DNA of 64,000 nucleotides from JAQBQB01 sp963846925 (GTDB lineage: Bacteria > Gemmatimonadota > Gemmatimonadetes > Gemmatimonadales > Gemmatimonadaceae). Shown here piece after piece: positions 36,987 through 45,871 of this stretch. The stretch lies in NCBI GenBank assembly GCA_963846925.1, contig CAWJXW010000001.1, positions 186,001-250,000 of the forward strand, written 5' to 3'. The notes beneath the pieces were generated by a model that worked only from the letters and a program-made list of their open reading frames with translations, was not told the DNA's origin and did not search any database. Within the stretch, counting starts at the first letter, position 1. Each line of letters opens with the position of its first letter. The position numbers and the translations under genes were made by a program.

Positions 36987-38477
36987 TCAGGGCTTCTTAT
37001 TGTTGTTCGGCTGGGTGCGGATGCGCGCCCTCGTCCACGCGACGACGGTGGCGCAACTCGACATGCCCGGCGTCGAGTACTGCGGCGGCGTCTCCGATCC
37101 GTGGTAGATCTCGACCGCGACCAGCTCGTCGGGACGCACGTACGTGCTGACGTCGCCCGGAGTGATCTCGGTCCACCGCGAGCCGTCGACGTAGAAATTC
37201 ACGCAGCCGTTCCCAGCCGGATTGCGCGAGTCGGTGATGACGTACGTGCGGCCGTCGCCGAGCGGCATGACTTTGAGTCCGGGCGCGACGCGCATCACGT
37301 CGGCGAACGAGATCGCGTCCTTGTTGATCTGATCGCCATCCATGAAGTAGCCCATGCCGGTCTGCTTGCGTGAGAGATATCCCACGTCCGAGAGCGCTTT
37401 GTCCTTCGTTGCCTCGACGCGCATGGTCGCCAGCAGCGGCACGGCGTCGCTCATGGTGACGGTCGTCTGCGCCGGCTCGCGGGCCGACAGTTCGACGGCG
37501 ACCTCGGTCACCGAGTATCCGAGCTTTCGGACCTGAAGCGCCTGTGTCCCCGACGGCAGGCTATCGAGCGTGAACTCGCCGTTCGCCTTGGTCAGAGCCA
37601 CGTCGCTGCCGCCTTGCAGCGAGACGCGCGCGTCGCGCAGCGGCTGCCCCTTCTTGTCGATCACCTTGCCGGTGACGCGCGCGGTCCCGCGCGCGACCAT
37701 CTTCGTCTTCCCGCTGTCGGTCTTCATCGCGACCATCGTGTCGTGCTTGCCGACGATGCTGAATCCTCGCAGCGCGAGGAATCCGTTGCTCACTTCGGCC
37801 GGCACCTCGCCCGAGCTGACGCCGTTGCGGAAGACCTGCACCTTGCCGCTCATGTCGCCCGGGAGGCCGCAGATCTTGTACAGGCCCGAGGAATCGACCG
37901 TGGCTTCACGCAGGCGAGGCTGCGGGCGGCCGATCAGATCCTTCTCGTTGAAGACCAGCTGCACCTTCGAGCCGATCGCGGGTTCCTTCGTGTCGGGGTC
38001 GCGCACGAATCCGACCATCACCGCGGGGCCGCGCATGCGCTGCGCCGACGGACAGATGGCGTTCGCGATGCGCTCCGGGCTCGGAATGCTGAGGTCGAGC
38101 TCGTTCGTCTTGTCCGCAGTGAACTTGTAGGCCGGGGTCCGCATCGACAGCCCGAGCGTATCGAGAACCGCGGACAATACCATGATCCGGTGCTCTCCGG
38201 GCGGGATGCTGTCGATCGTGAAGCGCCCGTCGATATCCGTCATGGTCTGACGAGATGCGCCCTCGATCAGCACGACCGCCTTCGACAACGGCCCATTGTG
38301 CACGCTGTCGATCACGAAGCCCTGAAGCTTCGCGAACCCCCCCGCGGCGGGCGGAGTCGCCACCTGCGCGGCCAAGGCGCCCGGTGCCGAAAGCACCGAG
38401 GCGAGCAGAACCGTGATCCAAGGACCGAGCGTCGTGCGCGCCGTGTTGGGGCGCATCGTTTGGTTGTGTGCCTTCAT
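36987..38477 (-). CDS. Carboxypeptidase-regulatory-like protein with TonB plug-type domain, no barrel
   Basis: An exported protein of 496 residues. After the signal peptide (ending GALAAQ) a first carboxypeptidase-regulatory-like Ig domain occupies about residues 45-110 (LQGFVIDSVHNGPLSKAVVLIEG). A middle region of about 110 residues has a second beta domain, and a third regulatory repeat begins GTARVTGKVIDKKGQPLRDARVSLQG. The C-terminal 150 residues resemble a TonB-dependent receptor plug (SFADVMRVAPGLKVMP, NFYVDGSRW), but the chain stops where the 22-stranded barrel would begin. The ATG at 38477 is preferred to a GTG four codons upstream. It is transcribed alone, away from the DGPF gene. 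Confidence 0.8.
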   Translation of the reverse strand: MKAHNQTMRPNTARTTLGPWITVLLASVLSAPGALAAQVATPPAAGGFAKLQGFVIDSVHNGPLSKAVVLIEGASRQTMTDIDGRFTIDSIPPGEHRIMVLSAVLDTLGLSMRTPAYKFTADKTNELDLSIPSPERIANAICPSAQRMRGPAVMVGFVRDPDTKEPAIGSKVQLVFNEKDLIGRPQPRLREATVDSSGLYKICGLPGDMSGKVQVFRNGVSSGEVPAEVSNGFLALRGFSIVGKHDTMVAMKTDSGKTKMVARGTARVTGKVIDKKGQPLRDARVSLQGGSDVALTKANGEFTLDSLPSGTQALQVRKLGYSVTEVAVELSAREPAQTTVTMSDAVPLLATMRVEATKDKALSDVGYLSRKQTGMGYFMDGDQINKDAISFADVMRVAPGLKVMPLGDGRTYVITDSRNPAGNGCVNFYVDGSRWTEITPGDVSTYVRPDELVAVEIYHGSETPPQYSTPGMSSCATVVAWTRARIRTQPNNNKKP

Positions 38478-38645
38478 TGGGGGTGCCACCGGTGAAAGAG
38501 CCGACTCGGCAAAGGTACGAACCGATCGCGGGCGCTTCTACCCCTATAACCCGGGTTCGGTCGCCGGGGTCAATCGACACGCGTAACCTTAACGTGCCCA
38601 AGGTCTTCGCAGGCCGCGTCGATTTTCGGCGGCTCCGTTCGACTA

Positions 38646-38671
38646 GTTGTCGGTTGCGGTTGCACGACAAC
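38646..38671. promoter_or_regulatory. Inverted repeat upstream of the DGPF/ECF42 genes
   Basis: GTTGTCG (38646-38652) and CGACAAC (38665-38671) form a perfect seven-base inverted repeat with a 12-base spacer. It ends 23 bases before the ATG at 38695 and just before the CAGGAG ribosome site. TGTCG and CGAC resemble pieces of promoter elements reported for ECF42 sigma factors, but the spacing is shorter than a standard promoter, so an operator is equally possible. Confidence 0.45.
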
Positions 38672-38694
38672 TCACTTTCACAGGAGACGGCCAC

Positions 38695-39057
38695 ATGCAG
38701 TACCTCTTGCTCATCTACTTGAACGAAGCGGATCGCGTCTCGCCTGACACGGCGTCCAGGGAAATGTCGAACGAGTATCGAGAATACACCGAGAGCATCG
38801 TCGCGAGCGGCAACTACAAGGGCGGACACGGGCTCCAGTCGACGAAGACGGCGACCACCGTCCGCGTACGCAACGGAAAGCGTCAGGCGACCGATGGTCC
38901 GTTCGCCGAGACGCGAGAGCAGCTCGCGGGCTACTACCTCGTCGACGCGCCCGACCTCGACGCCGCGATCTCTCTTGCCGCGCGAATTCCCGGCGCGCGT
39001 TCCGGAGCCATCGAGGTGCGCCCCATCCAGGAAATGACGGCGCCAGTTCCGGCGTGA
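38695..39057 (+). CDS. YCII-related DGPF-domain protein
   Basis: A 120-residue protein of the YCII/DGPF family. The signature DGPFAETREQLAGYYLVDA is intact, and the N-terminal MQYLLLIYLNEA is typical. Members are usually encoded next to ECF42 sigma factors, as here: its TGA overlaps the GTG of the sigma gene. A CAGGAG ribosome site lies before the ATG. The biochemical role is not established; the ferredoxin-like fold resembles YciI, and a stress-linked role with the sigma factor is assumed. Confidence 0.92.
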   Translation: MQYLLLIYLNEADRVSPDTASREMSNEYREYTESIVASGNYKGGHGLQSTKTATTVRVRNGKRQATDGPFAETREQLAGYYLVDAPDLDAAISLAARIPGARSGAIEVRPIQEMTAPVPA

Positions 39058-40367
39058 CGGCGAGCGCCCTCCCCCACGACCGAATCGCGGCGCTCTATCG
39101 CGATGAGTCTGGGCGCGTTCGCGCGACGCTGATCCGCCTCCTCGGCGACTTCGATGCCGCCGAGGAGGCGACGCAGGACGCGTTTGCGGCGGCGGTGGAG
39201 AAGTGGCCCACCGGCGGGTGGCCCGAGAACCCGCGCGCGTGGCTCGTCAGCACCGGTCGTCACCGCGCCATCGATCGAATGAGGAAGGAGGCGCGGCTCG
39301 TTGAGCGAAGCCCGCTGGTCGCCGCGTCGGTGCTCGAGAGCCGCGCGAGTGAAGTCTCCGGCGAGGAGTCCGAGCACGAGGTCGAGGACGATCGCCTGCG
39401 CCTGATCTTCACGTGCTGTCACCCGGCGCTGGCGCGCGAGGCGCAGGTCGCGCTCACGCTGCGTACCGTCTGTTCGATCACGACCGACGAGATCGCGCGC
39501 GCGTTTCTCGTTCCATCCGCGACCATGGCGCAGCGGCTGGTGCGAGCGACCGCGAAGATTCGCGACGCCCGGATTCCGTATCGCGTTCCGCCGGCGGAGG
39601 AGCTTGCCGAACGGCTCGACTCGGTGCTCACCGTGATCTATCTGGTCTTCACCGAAGGCTACGCGGCCACGGCGGGCGACGCACTCGTCCGTCGTGAGCT
39701 CTGCGCCGAGGCGATTCGGCTCGCCAGATTGCTCGTGACGCTGATGCCCGGCGAACGAGAGGCCGCGGCGCTGCTCGCGCTGATGCTGCTGCACGACGCG
39801 AGGCGCGAGGCCCGCAGCTCGCCCGACGGCGAGCTGATACTGCTCGAGGACCAGGACCGGTCGCGGTGGAATCGAGGGCAGATCGCCGAGGGGCTCGCGC
39901 TGGTGGAGGACACGCTGAGGCGCGGTCGCGCCGGACCCTACGCGATTCAGGCCGCGATCGCCGCGCTCCATGCGCGCGCCGCGTCGCCGGCGGAGACCGA
40001 TTGGCGACAGATCGCCGGGCTGTACGCGCTGCTGATGTCGCACACGTCGAGCGCCGTCGTCGAGTTGAACCACGCGGTCGCCGTCGCGATGGTCGACGGA
40101 CCGGCGGCCGCGCTTCTTCTCGTGGACGCGATCCACGCGCGCGGCGAGCTGTCCGACTACCACCTGCTGTACGCCGTTCGCGCGGACTTGCGCCGTCGCG
40201 TCGGAAAGATCGACGCGGCGGTTCGCGATTATCGAAGAGCGTTGGCGCTCGCGACCCTCGAGCCGGAGCGCCGGTTCATCCGAAAACGACTGGCCGAGCT
40301 GCGCGCCGTCCCGCCCATCAGCGATGCACGTTCGCCTGACTCCCGATCAACCCTTCCTGAACGGTGA
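39054..40367 (+). CDS. ECF42-type RNA polymerase sigma factor with C-terminal TPR-like extension (DUF6596)
   Basis: A 437-residue extracytoplasmic-function sigma factor. Region 2 has LIRLLGDFDAAEEATQDAFAAAVEKWP, region 4 has LRTVCSITTDEIARAFLVPSATMAQRLVRATAKIRDA, and the long C-terminal half (about residues 180-430) is the DUF6596/TPR-like region that defines ECF42. In that group the C-terminal part, rather than a separate anti-sigma factor, controls activity. It overlaps the DGPF gene upstream (GTGA), the standard ECF42 arrangement. Its last 50 bases overlap the end of a convergent lipoprotein gene. Confidence 0.93.
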   Translation: MTASALPHDRIAALYRDESGRVRATLIRLLGDFDAAEEATQDAFAAAVEKWPTGGWPENPRAWLVSTGRHRAIDRMRKEARLVERSPLVAASVLESRASEVSGEESEHEVEDDRLRLIFTCCHPALAREAQVALTLRTVCSITTDEIARAFLVPSATMAQRLVRATAKIRDARIPYRVPPAEELAERLDSVLTVIYLVFTEGYAATAGDALVRRELCAEAIRLARLLVTLMPGEREAAALLALMLLHDARREARSSPDGELILLEDQDRSRWNRGQIAEGLALVEDTLRRGRAGPYAIQAAIAALHARAASPAETDWRQIAGLYALLMSHTSSAVVELNHAVAVAMVDGPAAALLLVDAIHARGELSDYHLLYAVRADLRRRVGKIDAAVRDYRRALALATLEPERRFIRKRLAELRAVPPISDARSPDSRSTLPER

Positions 40368-40725
40368 GGTCGATCTCGTCGCCCTTGCCGGCGGCAAGAG
40401 GTCCGACGACGACGCGCTGTGCCCCGGCCTGAGCGTAGGCGGCGATGAACAAGTTGGCTGTCGGGAAGAGCAACCGATCGAGCAGGATGCTGGACGTGTC
40501 GTGGGCACTGACCGAAGCGATGAATCTGGATCGCCCGTCTTGAATCGCCCGCAGCTCGACCGTGTTCAACCCGAGGTTCTGAACGTGCAGCACCACCGTC
40601 TCGGCCGCGTCTCGCGCGCTGATTACATCTCCGCCGGCCGACGACTCGTGGTAGCGCGCGCACGCTCCTCCCAACAGTGCCGCGACGAGCAACGCCGCAG
40701 CGCCTTGCATTCGTATTCTTGGCAT
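40318..40725 (-). CDS. Small lipoprotein, unknown function
   Basis: A 135-residue protein with a clear lipoprotein signal: MPRIRMQGAAALLVAALLGGAC, with lipobox LGGAC. The mature part reads as a small beta domain (TVVLHVQNLGLNTVELRAIQ, RFIASVSAHDTSSILLD). I recognise no family. The 3' end overlaps the ECF42 gene by 50 bases on the opposite strand, which is unusual in this window. Lipoproteins like this are often anchored to the outer membrane. Confidence 0.72.
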   Translation of the reverse strand: MPRIRMQGAAALLVAALLGGACARYHESSAGGDVISARDAAETVVLHVQNLGLNTVELRAIQDGRSRFIASVSAHDTSSILLDRLLFPTANLFIAAYAQAGAQRVVVGPLAAGKGDEIDLTVQEGLIGSQANVHR

Positions 40726-40836
40726 TCCCGTTCCCCCCTTTCCTACCGGCCTCGCGTGTGCAGCGGACCGGTTCGGTGAAGAAGGGCAGAATCGATGCCG
40801 CGACGCCGATTCGCGAACGGTTAGTGTCGCATGTGA

Positions 40837-41298
40837 CTACTGATCGCGACGCGTGTACTGAATGAAGTCAGTGTACGGCGGCTCCAACCCGGCCGAGCGT
40901 AGTTGCCGCGCGATCTGACCGCGGTGGTAGCTGCCGTGCATCGCGACGTGCGTCACGATGTCGGACACGCGGCTGCGGAAGTCGCGTCCGGCGCTGTTGC
41001 GGTAGGCGACACGCCGAGCCAGTTGCTCCGCGTTCGCGCCGTCGACGAGTCGCCGGTAGAGATCCGCGTGTTCCGCCGCGAGCGCCGCCGCCTGGGCGGG
41101 CGTCATGTCCGCCGGCCAAACGTCGTGCGCCGCCGGCCGCCCCTCGATGCGCGCGAACCACAGGTGTTCGACGGAAGCGATGTGCGCGTACAGCCGCGCC
41201 GCCTCGGGATCGGGCGCCGCGTGCCGCTGCAGCGACTCGGCGACGATCGCGTCGGCCCACCGCATATGCCCGATGAGTGAAAGGAGAAGTTCGTTCAT
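40837..41298 (-). CDS. DinB family protein
   Basis: A 153-residue four-helix-bundle protein of the DinB/YfiT metal-binding superfamily. The three-histidine metal site is visible: His45 in ASVEHLWFARIEG, and His121 and His125 in MHGSYHRGQIARQL. Relatives include thiol-dependent S-transferases (bacillithiol or mycothiol) and enzymes of unknown substrate. The ATG at 41298 gives MNELLLSLIGHMRWAD, the expected first helix. It lies divergent from the BNR-repeat gene with about 90 bases between starts. Confidence 0.9.
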   Translation of the reverse strand: MNELLLSLIGHMRWADAIVAESLQRHAAPDPEAARLYAHIASVEHLWFARIEGRPAAHDVWPADMTPAQAAALAAEHADLYRRLVDGANAEQLARRVAYRNSAGRDFRSRVSDIVTHVAMHGSYHRGQIARQLRSAGLEPPYTDFIQYTRRDQ

Positions 41299-41390
41299 GG
41301 CCGAAATCTCTTGCCGACGGGCAACCCTCCGTGCGACAATCCGGCGCCGGCGCGGTCTTGTCGTTCCCCCTCGAAATCCGAGTCACAACC

Positions 41391-44300
41391 GTGCGCCTCT
41401 CGCGCTTGTCGTTCGCTCTCTTGGCCGGATGTCCGATCGCGCTCGCCGCGCAACGCATCGACCCGTCGACGTATTCGGAGATGCGCTGGCGGATGATCGG
41501 ACCGTATCGCGCCAGCCGCACGAAGGCCGCGGCGGGCATTCCGAATCAGCCGAACGTGTTCTACGTCGGCGTCGTGAACGGCGGCGTGTGGAAGACGACC
41601 GACTACGGCCGCACGTGGAATCCGATCTTTGACGATCAGCCGACCGGCTCGATCGGCGCCATCGCCGTCGCGCCCTCGAATCCGAATGTCGTTTACGTCG
41701 GCAGCGGGGAAGGGCTGCAACGCCCCGACCTCTCGGTCGGCGACGGCATCTACAAGTCCACCGACGCCGGCACGACCTGGACGCACCTCGGCCTGCGCGA
41801 CGGCCAGCAGATCCCGCAGATCGTCGTCGACCCGAGAGATCCCGATCGCTTGTACGTCGCGGTGCTCGGCCACCCGTACGGTCCAAACGCCGAGCGCGGA
41901 CTCTTCAAGTCCATCGACGGTGGGAAGACATTTCAGAAGATCCTCTACAAGGACGAGAACACCGGCGCGGTCGACGTGGTGCTCGATCCGTCGAACCCGG
42001 ACATCGTCTACGCCGTTCTGTGGGAGGCGCGCCAGGGGCCGTGGGAGAACGGCGTTTTCTCCGGACCCGGCAGCGGCTTGTTCAAATCGACCGACGCGGG
42101 CGCCACGTGGAAACGACTTGGCACCGGCTTGCCGACGTTCGAGCAGGATGGACTCGGCCGCATCGGCATCACGGTGGCGCCGAGTCTGCCGAGCCGGATG
42201 TTCGCGACGGTCGAAGCGCGTCGCGGCGCCGGATTGTATCGGTCGGACGACGCGGGCGAGAGTTGGCACCTGGCGACGACCGACGATCGCGTGGCGACCC
42301 GCCCCTCGGACGCCGCCGAGGTGAAGGTCGACCCGAAGAATCCGGACGTCGTCTACACGGCGACTGTCGTGTCGTGGAAGTCGACCGACGGCGGCAAGAC
42401 ATTCAAGGCGTTTCGCGGCGCCCCCGGCGGCGACGACTACCAACGCCTGTGGATCAACCCGATCGATCCGAACGTGATCCTGCTCGTCGGCGATCAGGGC
42501 GCGATCGTCACGGTCAACGGCGGCGCGACGTGGAGCTCGTGGCTCAACCAACCGACGGCCGCGTTCTATCACGTGTCGACCGACAACGCGTTTCCGTATC
42601 GCGTGTGCAGCGGCCAGCAGGAGTCGGGGTCGGCGTGCGTGCGGAGCCGCGGCGACGACGGCCGAATCCTGGCGTGGGACTGGCACCCCGTCGCCGTCGA
42701 GGAATACGCGTACGTCGCGCCCGACCCGCTCGACCCCGATATCGTCTACGGCGGTAAGGTGACGCGCTTCGACCGGCGCACCGGCTTGGTCGAGCAAGTC
42801 GGTCCGCGCATCGGGCGTGGCGGCGGCTCCCCGCCAGGCGGCGTCAGCGACTATCGCACGCTGCGAACCGCGCCGCTCGTTTTCTCGACGGTCGACCCGC
42901 ACACGCTGTTCTTCGCGTCGAACACGGTGTGGAAGACGACCAACGGCGGCAAGACGTGGACTGCGATCAGTCCCGACCTCACGCGCACCGACTCGATCGT
43001 TCCCACGAACGTCGGCGTCTACTCGACGGCGGCGACGGCGCGGGCGAGACACCCGGGCGTCGTGTACACCGTCGCGCCGTCGTACCTCGACATCAAACGG
43101 ATCTGGGCCGGAAGCGACGACGGGCTGATTCACACGACGGCCGACGGCGGCCTGCACTGGAGCGACGTCACGCCGCCCGAGTTGCGCGATCGTCCGTGGA
43201 GCAAGGTGTCGATCATCGACGCGGGGCGCTTCGACGCGAAGACCGCGTACGCCGCGGTCAACACGATTCGTCTCGACGACATGCGGCCGCACGTCTTCCG
43301 CACGCACGACGGCGGCAAGACGTGGACGCAGATCACGAGCGGCATTCCCGACGGCGCGATCGTGAACGTGGTGCGAGAAGATTCGAAACGTCGCGGACTG
43401 CTCTTCGCCGGCAGCGAGACGCAGGTCTGGGTCTCGTTCGACGACGGCGACCACTGGTCGTCGCTCCGTCTCAACATGCCGGCGACGTCGATTCGCGACC
43501 TCGTGCTCAAGGACGACGACATCGCCGTCGGCACGCACGGGCGGTCGTTCTGGATCCTCGACGACATCGAGCCGCTGCGCGAGATCGCCGCCAACACGTC
43601 GTCTGCGGCGCTCACGCTCTTCAAGCCGGCGACGACAATCCGCTTCCGGTCGGCGAAGTACCCGGACACGCCGATTCCGCCCGACGAGCCTGGCGCGCAG
43701 AACCCGCCCGACGGCGCGATCATCGACTACTTCGTCGGGCCCGGCACCGGCGGCGACGCGACGCTCGAGATTCTCGACGCGAGCGATCGCGTGATCCGCA
43801 AGTACTCGAGCCGCGACACGTCGATGGCGCCCGCGGACCTTGGCGAGACGCCGTCCTACTGGATCCGCCCGACGAAAGTGTTGTCGGCGGCGCAGGGCTT
43901 CCACCGTTTCGTCTGGGATCTGCGCTATTCGCCGCCCGCAGGCACGAGCGCGCAGCCCGGACAGTATCCGATCTCCGCGGTCCCGTTCGACACGCCGCGC
44001 GAACCGCGCGGCCCGTTCGCCATCGCGGGGAGCTACAAGGTTCGGCTCACCGTCGGCGACAAGACGCAATCACAGCCTCTCACGCTCAAGATGGACCCGC
44101 GCGTGAAGACGCCGCCGGAAATCCTCGCGCGGCAGCACGCGCTGGCCGTCACGCTATGGGATGCCGTCGCGCGCGATTCGGTGTCCGCGTCGCAGATCCG
44201 CGACCTCCGCGCCAAAGTTGGCGACGTACGCGGACGCGCCGACGCGTCGCTCGCGCAAACCCTATCGACGTACGACGCGCAGTTGGGCGCGCTCGCCGGT

Positions 44301-44603
44301 CAGGCCGGCGGTGGTCGTCGGGGCGGCGGGGGCGGCGGGGCACCGGCTGGCGGTCGCGGCGGACGCGGTGCCGCCGCTCAGCCGAGCATCGCGTCGACGA
44401 ACGCGGAGCTTCTCTCGGCGCTGTCTCTGCTCGATGAAACGGACAGCGAGCTGACCGCTCAGGGGATGGCGACGGTGCTCGACGCCAAGCGGGCGGCTGA
44501 CGCCGTGAATGCCCGGTGGACGGCGCTTCGGACGACGGAGCTCGCCGCCGTCAACGCAAAGCTTCGCGCGGCTGGTCTGCCAGTACTGGACGTCGCGCGG
44601 TAA
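41391..44603 (+). CDS. Large exported BNR/sortilin-like (VPS10-type) propeller protein
   Basis: An exported protein of 1070 residues beginning at the GTG 41391, with signal segment RLSRLSFALLAGCPIALAAQ. Asp-box repeats recur over the first 700 residues: WKTTDYGRTWNPI, YKSTDAGTTWTHL, FKSIDGGKTFQKI, YRSDDAGESWHLA, WKTTNGGKTWTAI, FRTHDGGKTWTQI and others, indicating two propellers of the sortilin/GH74 kind. A C-terminal region of about 250 residues includes a FlgD-like segment (GFHRFVWDLRY, then SYKVRLTVGDK). Near residue 1000 is a low-complexity GGGRRGGGGGG tract with RGG repeats, followed by helices. No carbohydrate-active residues can be claimed. Its end overlaps the convergent DUF4105 gene by 53 bases. 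Confidence 0.9.
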   Translation: MRLSRLSFALLAGCPIALAAQRIDPSTYSEMRWRMIGPYRASRTKAAAGIPNQPNVFYVGVVNGGVWKTTDYGRTWNPIFDDQPTGSIGAIAVAPSNPNVVYVGSGEGLQRPDLSVGDGIYKSTDAGTTWTHLGLRDGQQIPQIVVDPRDPDRLYVAVLGHPYGPNAERGLFKSIDGGKTFQKILYKDENTGAVDVVLDPSNPDIVYAVLWEARQGPWENGVFSGPGSGLFKSTDAGATWKRLGTGLPTFEQDGLGRIGITVAPSLPSRMFATVEARRGAGLYRSDDAGESWHLATTDDRVATRPSDAAEVKVDPKNPDVVYTATVVSWKSTDGGKTFKAFRGAPGGDDYQRLWINPIDPNVILLVGDQGAIVTVNGGATWSSWLNQPTAAFYHVSTDNAFPYRVCSGQQESGSACVRSRGDDGRILAWDWHPVAVEEYAYVAPDPLDPDIVYGGKVTRFDRRTGLVEQVGPRIGRGGGSPPGGVSDYRTLRTAPLVFSTVDPHTLFFASNTVWKTTNGGKTWTAISPDLTRTDSIVPTNVGVYSTAATARARHPGVVYTVAPSYLDIKRIWAGSDDGLIHTTADGGLHWSDVTPPELRDRPWSKVSIIDAGRFDAKTAYAAVNTIRLDDMRPHVFRTHDGGKTWTQITSGIPDGAIVNVVREDSKRRGLLFAGSETQVWVSFDDGDHWSSLRLNMPATSIRDLVLKDDDIAVGTHGRSFWILDDIEPLREIAANTSSAALTLFKPATTIRFRSAKYPDTPIPPDEPGAQNPPDGAIIDYFVGPGTGGDATLEILDASDRVIRKYSSRDTSMAPADLGETPSYWIRPTKVLSAAQGFHRFVWDLRYSPPAGTSAQPGQYPISAVPFDTPREPRGPFAIAGSYKVRLTVGDKTQSQPLTLKMDPRVKTPPEILARQHALAVTLWDAVARDSVSASQIRDLRAKVGDVRGRADASLAQTLSTYDAQLGALAGQAGGGRRGGGGGGAPAGGRGGRGAAAQPSIASTNAELLSALSLLDETDSELTAQGMATVLDAKRAADAVNARWTALRTTELAAVNAKLRAAGLPVLDVAR

Positions 44604-45852
44604 CGAGAGCGAGGGCGAGCGCCGGCGGCAAGCCGAGCGCTATGATCGGGAGGTTGTTCTGGGAGGACAACCCGACGAAGTGCGCGAGGAGCGCGATCGC
44701 GGCGAGCGCGGCGATCGCCAAGGCGATCGCTCTCGTCGCGCCACCCGCACGGCCCGACAACAGAAACATCGGAACGAGCACGACGAGTGCCAGCCAGAGC
44801 GGATTGAGAATCAGCAAATTCTCATTCTGATGCGCGAACACGTGGTCGGTCACGGTCCACAGCAAGAAGAGGATCGTGCCCAACAGCCCGGCCACCAGCG
44901 ACCACAGCCCGATCAGGATGCTTGCCGCGACGCGCGTCCAACCCCCGCGGCTCGTCGCGGCGACGCCGAGCCAGAGGAACAGCGCGGCCACCGCGATGCC
45001 GCCGAGCAGCGCCCACATCCCGAAGCGCGGCGGAGCGTCGGGCTCGACGCCCGCTCGTGTCGACTGGAAGAGCACCATCTCGCGACGAACGAGTGGATGA
45101 CTTGCGCCGGCGCCGTCCGTCACGACGATTCCGGCGATGAAGTCGTGCAGCTGCCGCGGTAGAAACATCGCCTGCCACTTCGAGAGGTCGAAGTCCGATG
45201 GGCGGCCGAGTCCGATGTCTACACCGAGCATGATCGCCGGCAGCACCTGCGTCAACCGAAGGGCGTGCCACCGGTAGGTGGTTCCCGTCAGCCCCGCGGA
45301 TTCCTTTCGCAGAGAACCGCCCATCGCGCGGTCGAGAATGTCGCGCACTCGCGTGGAGCAGTTGTCCAGGAAGTAGTCATAGCGGTACTGGATGTTTTCC
45401 GGCTGCGCGTTCCGCTGAATCGCCGCCAAGACCGAATCTTTTTGCTCGGCGGTGAGATCCAGCTCCTGCGCGACCACCGAACGGTTCCAGTAGTGGTACT
45501 CGAGAAGGATGTTGTCCATGGAGTCGCCGCCCATGGAGTAGAGCATCGTTCCCTTGAGAAAACGCTGGATGAAATGCGGCTGGCGAAAATCGAACACGCC
45601 CCAGTTGAACACGGTGTCGCGGTTCGTGACGAGGTCGTGGATCTGGATCGCGTTGTGACCAAAGACCTCCCACACCTGCGTGCCGTTGCCCATCGTCAGC
45701 AACGAGATCGTAACGTTGCGTCCGGTCTGGTGCAGGGGATCGACGTGTGACGCCGCGACCGCAGCCTGTCGGTCGGCGGTTTGGGCCGTCGCCGTCGACA
45801 ATGCGGCGGTCGAGGCCATGAGCAGGAGGGCGCGCAGCGCAGTTCGAGGCAT
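44551..45852 (-). CDS. DUF4105 (Lnb N-terminal-like) membrane protein
   Basis: A 433-residue protein with a signal peptide ending STATAQ. The periplasmic DUF4105 domain runs to about residue 230; it shows EVFGHNAIQIHDLV, VFNWGVFDF, the YRYDYFLDNCSTRVRD segment with the conserved Asn-Cys-Ser, and the thiol-like active-site cysteine. Four or five membrane helices follow (FGMWALLGGIAVAALFLWLG, GLWSLVAGLLGTILFLLW, PLWLALVVLVPMFLL and two more). The family resembles the N-terminal domain of Lnb, a chaperone/protease-like fold, but its function in most bacteria is unproven. It is the only gene on this strand up to the GMC gene and overlaps the BNR gene at its 3' end. Confidence 0.9.
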   Translation of the reverse strand: MPRTALRALLLMASTAALSTATAQTADRQAAVAASHVDPLHQTGRNVTISLLTMGNGTQVWEVFGHNAIQIHDLVTNRDTVFNWGVFDFRQPHFIQRFLKGTMLYSMGGDSMDNILLEYHYWNRSVVAQELDLTAEQKDSVLAAIQRNAQPENIQYRYDYFLDNCSTRVRDILDRAMGGSLRKESAGLTGTTYRWHALRLTQVLPAIMLGVDIGLGRPSDFDLSKWQAMFLPRQLHDFIAGIVVTDGAGASHPLVRREMVLFQSTRAGVEPDAPPRFGMWALLGGIAVAALFLWLGVAATSRGGWTRVAASILIGLWSLVAGLLGTILFLLWTVTDHVFAHQNENLLILNPLWLALVVLVPMFLLSGRAGGATRAIALAIAALAAIALLAHFVGLSSQNNLPIIALGLPPALALALVTARRPVLADQPREALR

Positions 45853-45871
45853 CGACCGACGAATCCTAGTG

